DNA of 64,000 nucleotides, from assembly GCA_036850595.1 (NCBI GenBank), contig CM072148.1:7863118-7927117 (forward strand), given 5' to 3'. Below, one piece after another: positions 32,701-43,400 of this stretch. Position 1 is the stretch's first letter; each line of letters begins with the position of its first letter. The position numbers were made by a program, and so were the translations under genes. Source of the stretch: Rhyacichthys aspro (taxonomy: Eukaryota > Chordata > Actinopteri > Gobiiformes > Rhyacichthyidae). The notes beneath the pieces were generated by a model that saw nothing but the letters and a program-made list of their open reading frames with translations, did not search any database and was not told where the DNA came from.

Positions 32701-35506
32701 GTCATATGTGACCACAGGTCTTTCATTAGGTGTGGCAGTGTCTGAATAATTAGTCTGTGTGCAATATGATGTTTCAAACTGTCTATACTCTTAGTTCCTT
32801 TAGCATTTAACATTGTTTTACTCAAGACTGAGTGTCGAGTTTCAAAAGCATTGCCTTGGTGACCTCAGAAGACTTAACAACCAAATTAGTTTACATGGCA
32901 GATTCAGAGTAAGGCTTTTTACTTGTAAATAACCTTTACATACAATTTGACTTTATATGCTTTAAATGCAGCCATAAATATCTTCAACCTAACTTTACAT
33001 CCCTATCTCATCTCATCCTCATCTATCTGAGTAAAATTCAATATAAGTAGTTATTACTTATGATCTGGGTTAAGCACAAGTAAATGATTATCGAAACAAC
33101 GGTTGCAGTTGTAGGCAGAAGGCAGAAGTGAAGTTGTGGAACTAGGTTACTGTCGACAGCCTGCAGATGGACTTCTTTGTATGATGCAGTGTGTGTTGTT
33201 TTGGGGAATGGGATCTCCACATCAAACAGATGTATATAGGTCAGAGAAAAGGGAAAACTTGTGGCGCTAAAAACCTTCCTGCAAAAAGCGTGCATTCCTA
33301 AAGGAAAGGGAATGAGCAATGATGAGAAGGACAAACACTACTCTAAATGAATTGTACCATTTATAATTGGATACATGAATGTAGGCTTTGATTGGCAGGG
33401 AAGTGAATTGGTGCTTTGTCAAAGAGAGAAAGAGAGATGAAAGACTTTGGGTTAGGGAGGGAAGGACGGTGCTCATATAGTTGTATGCAAATGTATTGTG
33501 TGCCTCCACCAAAAGCTGTAGAAAAGAAAGAGTTAAATCCTAAATGGGTGCATGAATGACTGAAGCCTATCTCAATTAGCCTTTGTTCCCTTTTGTTTAA
33601 TGTACATGACTGAGGCAGTTGTTACAATGTGTCTGTACCTTTTTGGCAGTGTTTTTTTTTTCATATACAACATATAAATAAATAAGAGTGCGTACAAGTA
33701 ATATGAAGCAATGTCAAACATTTAACAGTCACTGATATTGTTATATTCACAGATTTTGTTTGTGATCCCTTTTTATTTTGTCTTCCCTCAGATTCTCAGG
33801 AGTTCCACCTGGTAACCTCGGCAACAACACCAAGCTTGTGGATTGGATGCCTCAAAATGACCTCTTAGGTGTGTTCACTGTCACAGCGTTGCTTTTTTAT
33901 CAGTTTTTATCAGTCAATTGTTTGATGTGGTCTATTGTATTGCACTATAGGGACCAGCAGAAACAGTGACACTTCATAGAACCTGTATTTATAAGAATGT
34001 AATTCAATCCAGAGGCATGTTATGACACAGCCAATGTCTGATGTCGTTACAGATGTTTCTCCTCGGGGTTAGAACAGGTTTAGTTCCTGACATAGGCTAT
34101 TCTATAACAACATTGGTAAAATAGTTGTGTAAACCACTGTGAATGAGCATTGTACAAGGTACCAAAGAACACCTTTGTCAAAACTAGAACAGTCAATGGT
34201 CCCCTGGTGGAAAGTTAGTCTTTGATTGTAGTCTAGGCACTAAAGCCATTGTCATTATGTTAACAAAGAATGTGTAAATCTACAACAGCACAGTATAGTA
34301 ATTACTTGAAGAGACATTGTTAGATAAAGAAGAACATCAGATGTTCTTCAGTAACACAAGTAGCTGTGTAGCTGAAATATTGGCTTCTGTTGTCTCCTGT
34401 TAAAACTGCAGTAGTATAAAAACAACATCTTTCTGTTTGTTTCAAAGTGAGATTCTTTTCCACCACGAAACGATGACAGTGGCTGTCTGTTAAAACATGT
34501 TGAAATGTAGGCACACAGACATTCAACTCTAAACAGTCTGTTTCACCCGACAGCCTCACCCTTATTAGGCAACACAGAGGATTTCTTAGTAGACTGGGGT
34601 TTACTTGTACCCAGTAGACAAACATTGTGGAAAGACAGACCGTGTAAGTACAATTTAAAAAAAGCCTGCATGAATTGACTGTCCTGACTGTCCTTCTAGG
34701 TCATACCAACACAAAGGCTTTTCTGAGCCATGGTGGCCTCAACAGCATCTACGAGGCCATGTATCATGGGGTTCCTGTTGTAGGAGTTCCTCTATTTGGA
34801 GACCACTATGACACAATGACCCGTGTAGCGGCCAAAGGCATGGGGATCATGCTTCACTGGAAGTCTATGACTGAAGAGGACCTGTACACAGCTCTGACCA
34901 GCGTCATTAAAGACTCAAAGTTAGTCTTTAAGCTTTATCAGCCTAGGGTTTTTCTATTTTCAGTATTATGTATATTTTATAACTGTTTAGAAACAACTTA
35001 TCTAGGCATTTTGTTTTGTTTTTATATTTTCATTTTATATTTTCATTTATTTGTTTGTGACCTTCTACATCTAGTTTACCATTTTATTTCTGAATGTATT
35101 TAAAAGTAAATGTCTCTGTTTCAGATACCGTGAGCAGGCACGTCTCCTCTCCACTATTCACAAGGATCAGCCAGGCCACCCAGTCACCAGGGCTGTCTAC
35201 TGGATCTGCTATATCCTTCGTCATAAGGGTGCCAACCACTTGCGTTCTGCTGTTTACGAGGTGTCCCCCTACCAGTACTTCCTCCTGGATGTGATCTTCA
35301 CTGTAGGGGCCGGCCTGGGTCTAATTATTTTTGCACTCTCCCGTTTGAGCCGACTGCTGAGGGGGAAAGCTAAAGATGAGAACAGAAGAGCGGCTGTTGT
35401 CAGTAGTGATGGGAACTTGGTCAATGGACATTGCCATAGTGAGAGCATGGTCAACGGGAAACACAAACGCAATGGTTCCATAAAAAGTGAAAAGAAGATG
35501 AATTAG
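28934..35506 (+). CDS. ugt8: Ceramide (2-hydroxyacylsphingosine) UDP-galactosyltransferase
   Basis: UGT8 transfers galactose from UDP-galactose to ceramide in the ER lumen, giving galactosylceramide, a main myelin lipid. Five exons (28934-29764, 31692-31834, 33792-33868, 34700-34919, 35125-35506) join in phase to 550 aa; human UGT8 is about 541. Seen: signal peptide about 1-23; IIVVPPIMFESHLYIFKTLA with His37 as the likely catalytic base; GLWYPAEVGAPAPLSYVPEF; UDP-glycosyltransferase signature spanning DWMPQNDLLG (end of exon 3) to FLSHGGLNSIYEAMYHGVPV (exon 4) and FGDHYDTM; one C-terminal membrane helix (YFLLDVIFTVGAGLGLIIFAL); and a cytosolic tail ending KKMN, a KKXX ER-retrieval signal as in the human enzyme. 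Near-identity to UGT8 throughout excludes the other UGT families. An in-frame ATG at 28907 is intronic because the acceptor ttcag ends at 28931. Confidence 0.97.
29765..31691 (+). other. ugt8: ugt8 intron 2
   Basis: AT-rich 1.9-kb intron, except for one GC-rich island at about 30420-30790 described separately. No repeat recognised. Confidence 0.8.
30420..30790. promoter_or_regulatory. GC-rich island in ugt8 intron 2, candidate enhancer or promoter
   Basis: About 370 bases are G-rich and CpG-containing inside an AT-rich intron. They include a CCAAT box (30550-30554, agccaatagggcgc) and an inverted SOX-type core ATTGTT (30617-30622). Open frames on both strands are by-products of high GC. SOX10 controls myelin genes such as Ugt8 in vertebrates, so an intronic element is plausible, but this is inference from composition and short words. 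Confidence 0.3.
31692..31834 (+). CDS. ugt8: ugt8 coding exon 2
   Basis: 143 bases with acceptor cctacag and donor gtaaac. Encodes DFEAWVNDTAEHGFVVVSFG then AGVKYLSHDIAHKLAGALA, the start of the UDP-sugar-binding half. A VNDTA sequon is present. Confidence 0.96.
31835..33791 (+). other. ugt8: ugt8 intron 3
   Basis: AT-rich, with no recognisable gene or intact repeat over about 1.96 kb. Confidence 0.8.
33792..33868 (+). CDS. ugt8: ugt8 coding exon 3
   Basis: 77 bases with acceptor ccctcag and donor gtgtgt. Encodes FSGVPPGNLGNNTKLVDWMP then QNDLL, the conserved start of the UGT signature. Confidence 0.96.
33869..35124 (+). other. ugt8: ugt8 introns 4 (33869-34699) and 5 (34920-35124)
   Basis: Short introns flanking exon 4. 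Nothing else identified. Confidence 0.8.
34700..34919 (+). CDS. ugt8: ugt8 coding exon 4: UGT signature
   Basis: 220 bases with acceptor ttctag and donor gttagt. It encodes the UDP-galactose site HTNTKAFLSHGGLNSIYEAM then YHGVPVVGVPLFGDHYDTM. The donor GT at 34920 is required to keep the AA/A split lysine codon in phase with exon 5. Confidence 0.96.
35125..35506 (+). CDS. ugt8: ugt8 coding exon 5: membrane anchor and KKXX tail
   Basis: Acceptor gtttcag; begins YREQARLLSTIHKDQPGHPV and ends at TAG 35504-35506. It carries the single membrane helix, a basic stop-transfer segment, a HCHSESMVNGKHKRNGSIK-type tail alike in human, and the terminal KKMN. Confidence 0.96.
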
Positions 35507-35932
35507 TGATTTAAATGGCCACGAGGAAAGAGGAAGAAGTTGCCCCAAAGACACAGCTCTAGGTTTTGCTAAACGGTTTTCAAAAATTTGGGAGACAAAG
35601 CTGGTCTTAGCTTTGCGTCAAGAGGCATCAGCTACCTGGTAAATGTCGTCCTGTACAAGGATGCAGTGCATTGTGAAGGGACTGAGCAGGGCATTGGGTG
35701 CTCAAAATCTGTGTGTTTGTGTGGATGTATGTGTATGTGTGTGCACTGAGACAAATTAAACGAAAACATAAACCACAGCAGCTACAGCGATACAACACTA
35801 AATTGGAAACACTTTGGAGAATTTAGTGTCTGGCCCTTTCTCTCACATCTTCCTGTTGTCTTTCTGTTTTCTTTACCACAGAGGAAGCATGATGAAGAGG
35901 GCAAGTTTTGAACGCCAATTCTTTATCCTCAA

Positions 35933-35938
35933 AATAAA
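35933..35938 (+). terminator. ugt8: Poly(A) signal, proximal, ugt8
   Basis: AATAAA in cctcaaaataaaaatg, about 430 bases after the stop codon. Confidence 0.5.
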
Positions 35939-36006
35939 AATGTATAACTGGAATATTAAGGATTTTATGGTTTTAATGGCAGACACTGCTTCGATACATG
36001 GTAAAC

Positions 36007-36014
36007 TGTAAATA
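36007..36014 (+). promoter_or_regulatory. ugt8: Pumilio-type element TGTAAATA
   Basis: Matches TGTANATA on the transcript strand in the ugt8 3' UTR. Confidence 0.35.
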
Positions 36015-36185
36015 GAGGACAAATCTATTTATTATTACTGTACAAATGGATTTTAATGACAAGCCTTTTTAACCTTTTGCTACTCTGAAAATAATTTATT
36101 TCTGTTTTTTCAAGTGAAGTGGTAGTACACTACTCCAAGCTAATATTCGCACAATGTTTTTATTGGAAGCGGCGTTAAATGTTGG

Positions 36186-36193
36186 TGTACATA
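36186..36193 (+). promoter_or_regulatory. ugt8: Pumilio-type element TGTACATA
   Basis: Second TGTANATA match in the ugt8 3' UTR, 179 bases after the first. Confidence 0.35.
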
Positions 36194-36822
36194 GTATGTA
36201 CATTTACATTATCCACAGTATTCATGGTGGTCCTAATTTCAAAGAGATCTGTCTAAATAGTAAATTTCACATGGTTCACCCTTATCACACAGTAGTGCCA
36301 ACCTGAGTGCATTCCATTGTCACTCTAGAAATAACTTGGCTTTGGCATCTCAGTGTGAAGATGAGGATTGTGTGATTATTAGCGGAAGGGAGGCAGTAAC
36401 TACCAAGGATACTGTGGATAGGCATGACCAGAACCTCAGCTGGTCGTACAGTTGAAGCTTACCTGCTTTGTCGTTGTTGAATCCTGTAATATTCTATTTA
36501 TTAATTAGCAAGTCACTAGTTTGCCATTTTAGTGATTGTTCGTTTATTGGTATGTTTTGTTGCAAATACAGAATTTAAATTAATTGAGGTAGGACTTGTT
36601 GGATTCAGTTCAATGTTTTATTTTTCTGTGTAGTAAATTATTTCAGATTAAAATGAGGGTGTAAAATAGTTTAGACGTGTAAATGATTCACAAAAGTGGC
36701 ATTTTATAATGCAAATACTTCTGTGTGTAGCATGCTTGATTACTGATGTGTATGCCTGATTGGCATTGTTTCGATGCTTGATTGGTTGTATGGTGTTTGC
36801 TCTAGCCCACTGAGTCATGTAA

Positions 36823-36828
36823 AATAAA
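36823..36828 (+). terminator. ugt8: Poly(A) signal, middle, ugt8
   Basis: AATAAA in catgtaaaataaaccatt. Confidence 0.35.
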
Positions 36829-37752
36829 CCATTGGCTATTTTTGTCAAGTCGTTATATTGTTTGTCACCATAGTAGCTTAGAAAGGGTTCTTTTAATGGG
36901 TCTTTTGACAGTGGCTTCACTGAATCATCTATGTCTATGTCTCTCCTCTCCTGCCAGCATTAAGATGCCATGTGTAAATTCTTAATGCAAAAGGCTGCAA
37001 AAGAGACAAGTACATCAAAGATGCACTCCAGTTCTCCAGAACAGATCCCATATGATCCCAAGAACGAAGGTAATATTAGACTGCAACAAAACATAGGATC
37101 TAGAGTTTCATCTTACACAACCACTGTTTTAGCAGAATAATTACAGAGAGCAAATACAGCTGAATTACTGAAGAGACACTATTGTTTAACAACTCTAAAT
37201 GCATGTCATCCCCAAAGCTTTTAAATGTCCAAAATCCTGTTTAAGTCTCACAAGACTTAATTGTGTTCCATTGTCTGTGAGCTTTCAAAATGGCTGTCAG
37301 ATGAACCTAACCCAGCTGAGACTATGGACTTTTACTGCATACTTGAATCTTCATCATCCTCAGTACCATCATCAGCTGGGAATCATAAGTTTGTCTGCAC
37401 CTGTCATTCAAGCTATGACCAGGCATGGATAAAAAATGTTTTTTTAATTATTATTTCAGTATTAATTGTTAGAGTCTATGTTTTTTCTGTTGTCTTTGCT
37501 TGTGTCCTTTGCAGCCTTACATGTGATGTGTATTTCATCCACTTTCTTTGTGAGGCCTTTAAAAGTGCACCTGCTCATTCACTGTATGCCTTCTTTTTTA
37601 CTTTGTGTATTCCACATTCTGTGAACACATTTGTTTCCCTTTGGCACATTTGTCCTTTTCACTTTTAAACTTGATAGCTTTATTTACCTTTTTTTAAGAT
37701 TGTGATTCACAAGTCATAAACCCCTCCAATTTACTGTCATGCGTGTCCATGT

Positions 37753-37760
37753 TGTATATA
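37753..37760 (+). promoter_or_regulatory. ugt8: Pumilio-type element TGTATATA
   Basis: Third match, 26 bases before the distal poly(A) signal. Confidence 0.35.
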
Positions 37761-37785
37761 CAATGTAAACCAAATACTAAAACGG

Positions 37786-37791
37786 AATAAA
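37786..37791 (+). terminator. ugt8: Poly(A) signal, distal, ugt8
   Basis: AATAAA in acggaataaaaatgac, closely preceded by a Pumilio-type word, a common arrangement at true 3' ends. Confidence 0.4.
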
Positions 37792-38039
37792 AATGACATA
37801 TTTTGTTTGCAGAGATGATTGTCAGTTATTACTTACAACCAAATGCAATCAACAAGGGCCTGAAAATCCATGTTTGTGGCCTGAAGGGTTTGATGTAGCA
37901 CTTGATGCTGCCAGTCTCACTTTGATAGGGGATGTATAGGCTTTCTGCAGTGGGAGGTTTTACAGGTATCAAATGGTAGAAAAAGTAGCCAAGTGCATAG
38001 CCACATGCACACAAGCCGGGCGGATAGATAGGGTTATCT

Positions 38040-38190
38040 AATGCTTTATGCTAGCGCTGAGTGAGGCAGGGGTAACAAAACACCCGGCCCGTCGCTCTGA
38101 CTCACTCACTGGCCCTGTTAATTATTCATGCAGCCTGCAGGGGCCCGCAGACCTCTCTCACACACACAGTCAAAAGCATCTGCAGGTATG
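38040..38190. promoter_or_regulatory. Candidate conserved non-coding element
   Basis: GC-balanced patch with the homeodomain-type word ctgttaattattcatgcagc between cacccggcccgtcgctctg and ggggcccgcagacc. Composition only; conservation is not tested. Confidence 0.2.
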
Positions 38191-39046
38191 TTTAATTTAC
38201 GTTCGTGAAGTTGTTTTCTTTTGTTGTCGCCGGTGGCCAAATCGGGCTCTGTTCTGTTAACTGAGACAGGAGGAAGGGTAAAGAAATGCAGCCAAGGAAT
38301 TTGATATCACAAAAAGTGGACATTATTCATTCATCTTTCTGTTGGGCCCTTCCTCCTGAATGTGTGTTATTTTCAGGTACTCCTCACCTCAAAGGATTGT
38401 TATTATCAGGGCAATTAGCTGCTGTTCAGAGTTAGATTCCTCCCTCTTTGCTCAAGATCTCAGTGAAGGATTTGCAGATAGTTTGACTACAGGGTGTGCT
38501 CTAATCTCCAGCTCCCTGACATACACACGCACCACTGTCTCTGCCAAAAGGATAAGATGGTTTCCTTCTTCTGTGTACTGCCAGGGGCCTGCAGCACTAA
38601 GGGTGTGTTCAACATGTGAAGACGCTAAAGATGTGGTAAAATCTTTAAGTGGATTATAGTTACATCACTCCATGTATCTACCCAGCGTTGTAGAGTTACA
38701 ATTTACCCCCAATACATTCTTAACTCGTTTAGGTTGTGTTAATGCCACGCAAAGGTGCTGCCCTCTACCTATTAGTGACTTAACAGGCTTTATTGTCATT
38801 TGATGTATGACACTGACTGTAAAACACACTCTAGTGGACTTATAACATATTTGTTCTGTGCACATAAAGCTTTTAAGCCACCGCTGTTGCTCATAAGATT
38901 AGATTGCACCATGGAACTTGCAATTGACTGTACTTTAACCTTTGCTTTTCATTCATTGTCCTTCCCTTTATTTGAATATGCTGAACTATTAAGATAACAC
39001 ATTAAGGTTCTCCCTGAGCCTGATATAATGCAGTTTGATAATATGT

Positions 39047-39061
39047 CCAGTAGAGGGTAGT
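39047..39061 (+). promoter_or_regulatory. CTCF-like motif
   Basis: CCAGTAGAGGGTAGT matches 14 of 15 positions of the CTCF core consensus; the mismatch is T for C at position 12, a high-information base. Confidence 0.3.
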
Positions 39062-40129
39062 AGTATTCCATTATTTTCTGCTTTGTGCTGCCTTTCTTTT
39101 TCTTGTGTCAACAGCTGACAGACCTGTTGACTAAAACATGAAAAGCAAGCACCCAATCATGTATTGCTAGACTATATGTTTGGACAATTTTCATATAGTG
39201 CCTGGTTTATACTACCCCACCCTTTCATTTGTTGAGTTGCCAAAAAAAGTGACGTACTAATTTTGCAGCCATTTGCATTTTTCTAGGACCTCAGTTTCAT
39301 GAAACATAGCGAATGCTACTCTTTATACTCCTGGCAGTGTCTCAATCAGTGCTCCTTATTAACCAGTAACAACAGAGCTGACAAACAGAATCCAATTAAA
39401 ATCCAATACCACATTTGTACGTTTTAAATGATCCACGTCAGACACCACAACTCTTTTGGCAGCTCAAAAGAAGCCAAAAAGAGACAAAAGGGGGTAATAA
39501 ATAATCCAAATTGAATGTGCACATGTGAGATGCTGCCCCATGCCTCACGTGTGTATTTATATCCATGTGCGAGACAGTTTGGGATAGATGGAGCCTTGTC
39601 ACCGTGTCGCCATGGAGATAAGAGAAGCTTGACAGCGACGATGGGAGAATGACAGCTTTTATATCAATCATCCTGACTTGTGTGCGCGTGTGGGTGTGTA
39701 AGTTATGGGCTGAGGAAAGGGTATTAAGTTGGAATCAAAAATAAATCAATGTCATGTGGTTCGGCGTGTCAGCAGCTGTTGTCAGTGCGGGCCTCACCTC
39801 GAGCTGTAATCTCTAAACTGCACTGACCACACACACATGCTGCAATGACACAGACGCGCAGATGCCAGTATGTGTCACCCATGTCCAAGTGCCTGGACTG
39901 CACCCAGGACAGGCAAGTTGGCCAAATGTTACCATGGCACACCATATTCCACTCAATTTGTCCTTTTTTCCACTTTAATTATATGCTTTTTCAAATGTGT
40001 CCACCAATATCAGTCTGATGATAGGTCAAAAATGCCACTGTGCTTCAAGAAAGACATTAGCAGAAAAAAGCCATGTAAAGTAGGGCGAGTACCAACCAAA
40101 ATTTAAATATTCCTTCTGTTTATGGAGCA

Positions 40130-40260
40130 TTAAAGGTGCAGGGTGTTCCCTTTGGCGGCATCTGGTAGTGACATTACAGTTTTACCTCACTTCCTGCTTC
40201 TGAACACCTACATTAGTGACCCAGCAAGGTCATTATGTTTTGTGTAAACAAATTTCATGG
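40130..40260 (+). repeat. Possible fragment of a dispersed element
   Basis: ttaaaggtgcagggtgttcc followed by ctttggcggcatctggtagtg resembles the start of non-autonomous elements common in fish (TTAAAGGTGCA...). No matching far end was found. Confidence 0.25.
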
Positions 40261-43039
40261 AAAGAGAAAACAACGTGAATGACCTGAACATTTTGCAAGT
40301 GTTTTAAACAGAGTCAATGCCGTGGAATAAAACACAATGTAAACTGTAACAATGCAAGATTTTTAATGACTTAATCGTCAAATGATGGAAATGGTTGCTT
40401 TCTCCACCTACACACTTTGACTGGTCATGTATAAACCAACTTCTTATTGCCTATATCTCCTCATTTTACTGTTGTTTAGCCTCAGCCAATCAGCCTAAGA
40501 TAAAAAAAATACAGCAAAGCAAAAAAAGAAATGTACATAATCTCATACTCTACTCAGCTTTAAAAGTGAGGAGTTCATTCACTGGAAATGTCTGCATATA
40601 ACGTCTCTATGCCTTGATGTTATTTATTACAATTTAAAGTTAGAAACTGTAGACACTGTGATCACGCATCAGATCAAATATGAAAAGATCAGATACTGCA
40701 GACTTTTTCACCATCAACTCTGTTGTCCGCTTCTGGGCTGTGAGCTGATGTGGCGTATCTGTGAGAAATTGGGAATTCAATTGTAGAAAATCAAACTTTG
40801 GAGTTTTCAGCCACATATTTAATTACGGGAGTGAATAATAGCTGTGTGGCTGCGGGGACACAGCAGTGAAGTAATGTGGCTAAGTAAAGAGTAAATAAGC
40901 ACTAAATAAACATCAAATCAGTGCCATGCTTGATTAAAAACATGAAAGTCACTGTTGGTCTCTTACTTTGATCGAAATCCTCACCGGTCTGTCAATGGGT
41001 TTATGATGGTAATACGTGCACCTCAAAATCACGCACTGATGTTTGAATCCCTCGGCCCGCAGCGGATCTGAGAGCTGCGAGAGAGGCCCGTAGTGAGATG
41101 AGAAGATAGAGATAGGAGCAGAAGGGGGAGATGGTGCGATAGAAATCTAACCTCCACTGTGATTAGGTACTGACCTCCCAAGCCTGCTGTCTGCGCCGAT
41201 AAAGCAACAGGAAGCACCCATATACACCTCCCCATCCCTGTGCTTATTTTCAGCTCCACAAATCATTTGATCCTTATCAGATGTTCATTTCATTTCTCTC
41301 TCCTCTGCTTCCCCCTGGGTTTTCTTGCTTTTCAAAGTTCCTCCCATTCATTATAATCTTGCTATGATCTCTTTGCTGCCTTCTCTAAAAATGCTCACTT
41401 TTAAGGTTCAAGTGAGGTGATCTTGGCTTGTCGTGAGACAGATATCACTGGGTAAAACACGTAGCTGATTCATAAATCCACGCAGTGAAACAGTTAGCTG
41501 ATTCATTAAGATGGACAGTCATTATGTTTGGGGACAGATTCAAATACAGGCTTGATGTTGGACAAGGCCCATGTGCAGCAGACTTGATTACTCAATTTAA
41601 CAATCACTCACTGCCTCACTTCATTAACATGGACCTCAAAACATCACAAAGATAACATAAATGATAAAAATATATTTGTACACTCTGTTATTAAACTAAA
41701 ACCAGTGAAAGAGCATTGAACTGGGCAGTTGCTGACGAGGAACCTGCAGAAGTGACCTGGCTCCAAGAAGCCTGTCTGCCATTGACTCCTCTTCAAAATA
41801 TATCACAAAATACAAAATCAATATTTATGGTTACAATTATGTTTTTATAATCTTCACTATTCAGCCGTCAGAGTGAGTAGGGTGACAATGTACAATGACA
41901 CAATTTCAAAATATTGTGGTGTGTTGAAAGTGACCAGGGGCATCATAATGGCAACTTAAGAGCAGGAACCACAACCTCAATGTAATTCTTTAAATATAGA
42001 TTTATGAAATGACCTGTGTAAGTGCAGGGCAGTTTGAGGTCCAGCTTTAGGGCTTCTTAATCAATCTTTAACTTAAGAAGACAAGACGCCGGGAAGAGGC
42101 AGGTTTGAGCAGTGGTCCTTGTGAATATAGATAACAGCCTTTAATAAATAAAGCTGAGTGTGGTTGGATGGTCTGTGGAGGTTCTCGTTCATCCAGGACA
42201 CATTCAAGAAAAGGTTTCGATTAATGCATCTGGAATTAGATTTGAAGGTGAATAAGTTATATACAGTATGTGTGTATGAATGTGCACATGTGTGAATATA
42301 TTTAGACTTTCTATCTCTGCTGTTTGGTTTTTGGACATTTTTTGTATCCACTGTTCATTTTTATAATGTATTTAATGTAATATAAACTGTAAAAAGCTTC
42401 TAGGGACAGGTGTTGCGAATTAGCCTTGGTTATAAACACTATGATACATACATTGGATTACTTTAGATAACCTATGTTTATTGTATTTGTTCCTACCAAA
42501 TATACTCTATATTTCTATTTAGAGGGAGGGGTTTAGCCTGAAACTACTGCGATAGAACAAGGCTGATGAAAGCAAAAGTCTGGTTTGTTAATGATCAGGT
42601 TGAGTGCTCCAGTGGACCATAAACACAACTGCTCCCTTCAGGTGTGGTTGGATTGTTTCCCCCAGAAAATAATGTTTATAATGTTTGAGAAATCTGTCCA
42701 ATTTGTTCCACTAATGCTTAAGTGAAGAAAAATGAACGGTTAAATAATGTAAACATTGACCTCCAGTGGGTAAAACACATATAAATCAACAGTCTTTAAT
42801 GTTAGCTGGCTGCCTTAACATAGCCACCTGTGAGTTTAAAGTGACTGATAGCTGTCCGCCAGTGCTAAGACAGTCAAACTGAATAAATTTCACAATGTAC
42901 TCTCTGTGGCTGCACAGCTCCTGAAAGTTTGATCTGATGTCAAATAACTGTGTTAGAAGACTTGTCAGGTAGATAGATATCGGATAGCCGCACTGTCAAA
43001 CATAACTCATTTTAAAGTCTGAGTTAAAGCACATCTAAC

Positions 43040-43400
43040 GTTGTTATCTTCTCCCGTACTGTATATTGCTTGTATTCATGAGAGCGTGCGCATGTGCAGA
43101 CGGCCGGCGCTCACACACACCTCCACTGAATCCGTCAGCGAGCTCTCCATCACTGCCAGCTGTAGGCCTGTGCTCTTTGGTTGGTTGCGGCTTGATGGAT
43201 GAGTCTCCCCTGAGCTGCTCTGTTAAAGCGCCTCTCTATCAGGCTGCAGCCGCATGGGCCCTCACATTTGATTAGATCCCAATGGAAGCCAGTTGCTCCC
43301 TGTCATCACTTATACAGCATAGCACCCAGACGCAACACAGACAAGCATTGGAGCAGGGAGCCTGACACGGCGAGGAAGCCATTTGGGTGCAAAGAGGGGA
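43040..43400. promoter_or_regulatory. GC-rich patch, candidate regulatory element
   Basis: About 360 bases with clearly higher GC and CpG than the surroundings (gacggccggcgctcacac, aaagcgcctctctatcagg, gacacggcgaggaagcc). No coding frame. Possibly a distal enhancer or a hidden promoter. Confidence 0.25.

Larger units (their letters stand above)
35507..37810 (+). other. ugt8: ugt8 3' UTR (longest form)
   Basis: Sequence after the stop with poly(A) signals at 35933, 36823 and 37786. Open frames within it (for example 37261-37668) show no family resemblance. Three TGTANATA words suggest Pumilio-type control. Which poly(A) site is used cannot be read from sequence. Confidence 0.5.

Noticed and set aside
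37261..37668. 135-codon plus-strand frame
   Set aside because: It falls in the inferred ugt8 3' UTR, has low-complexity hydrophobic content and no recognisable domain.
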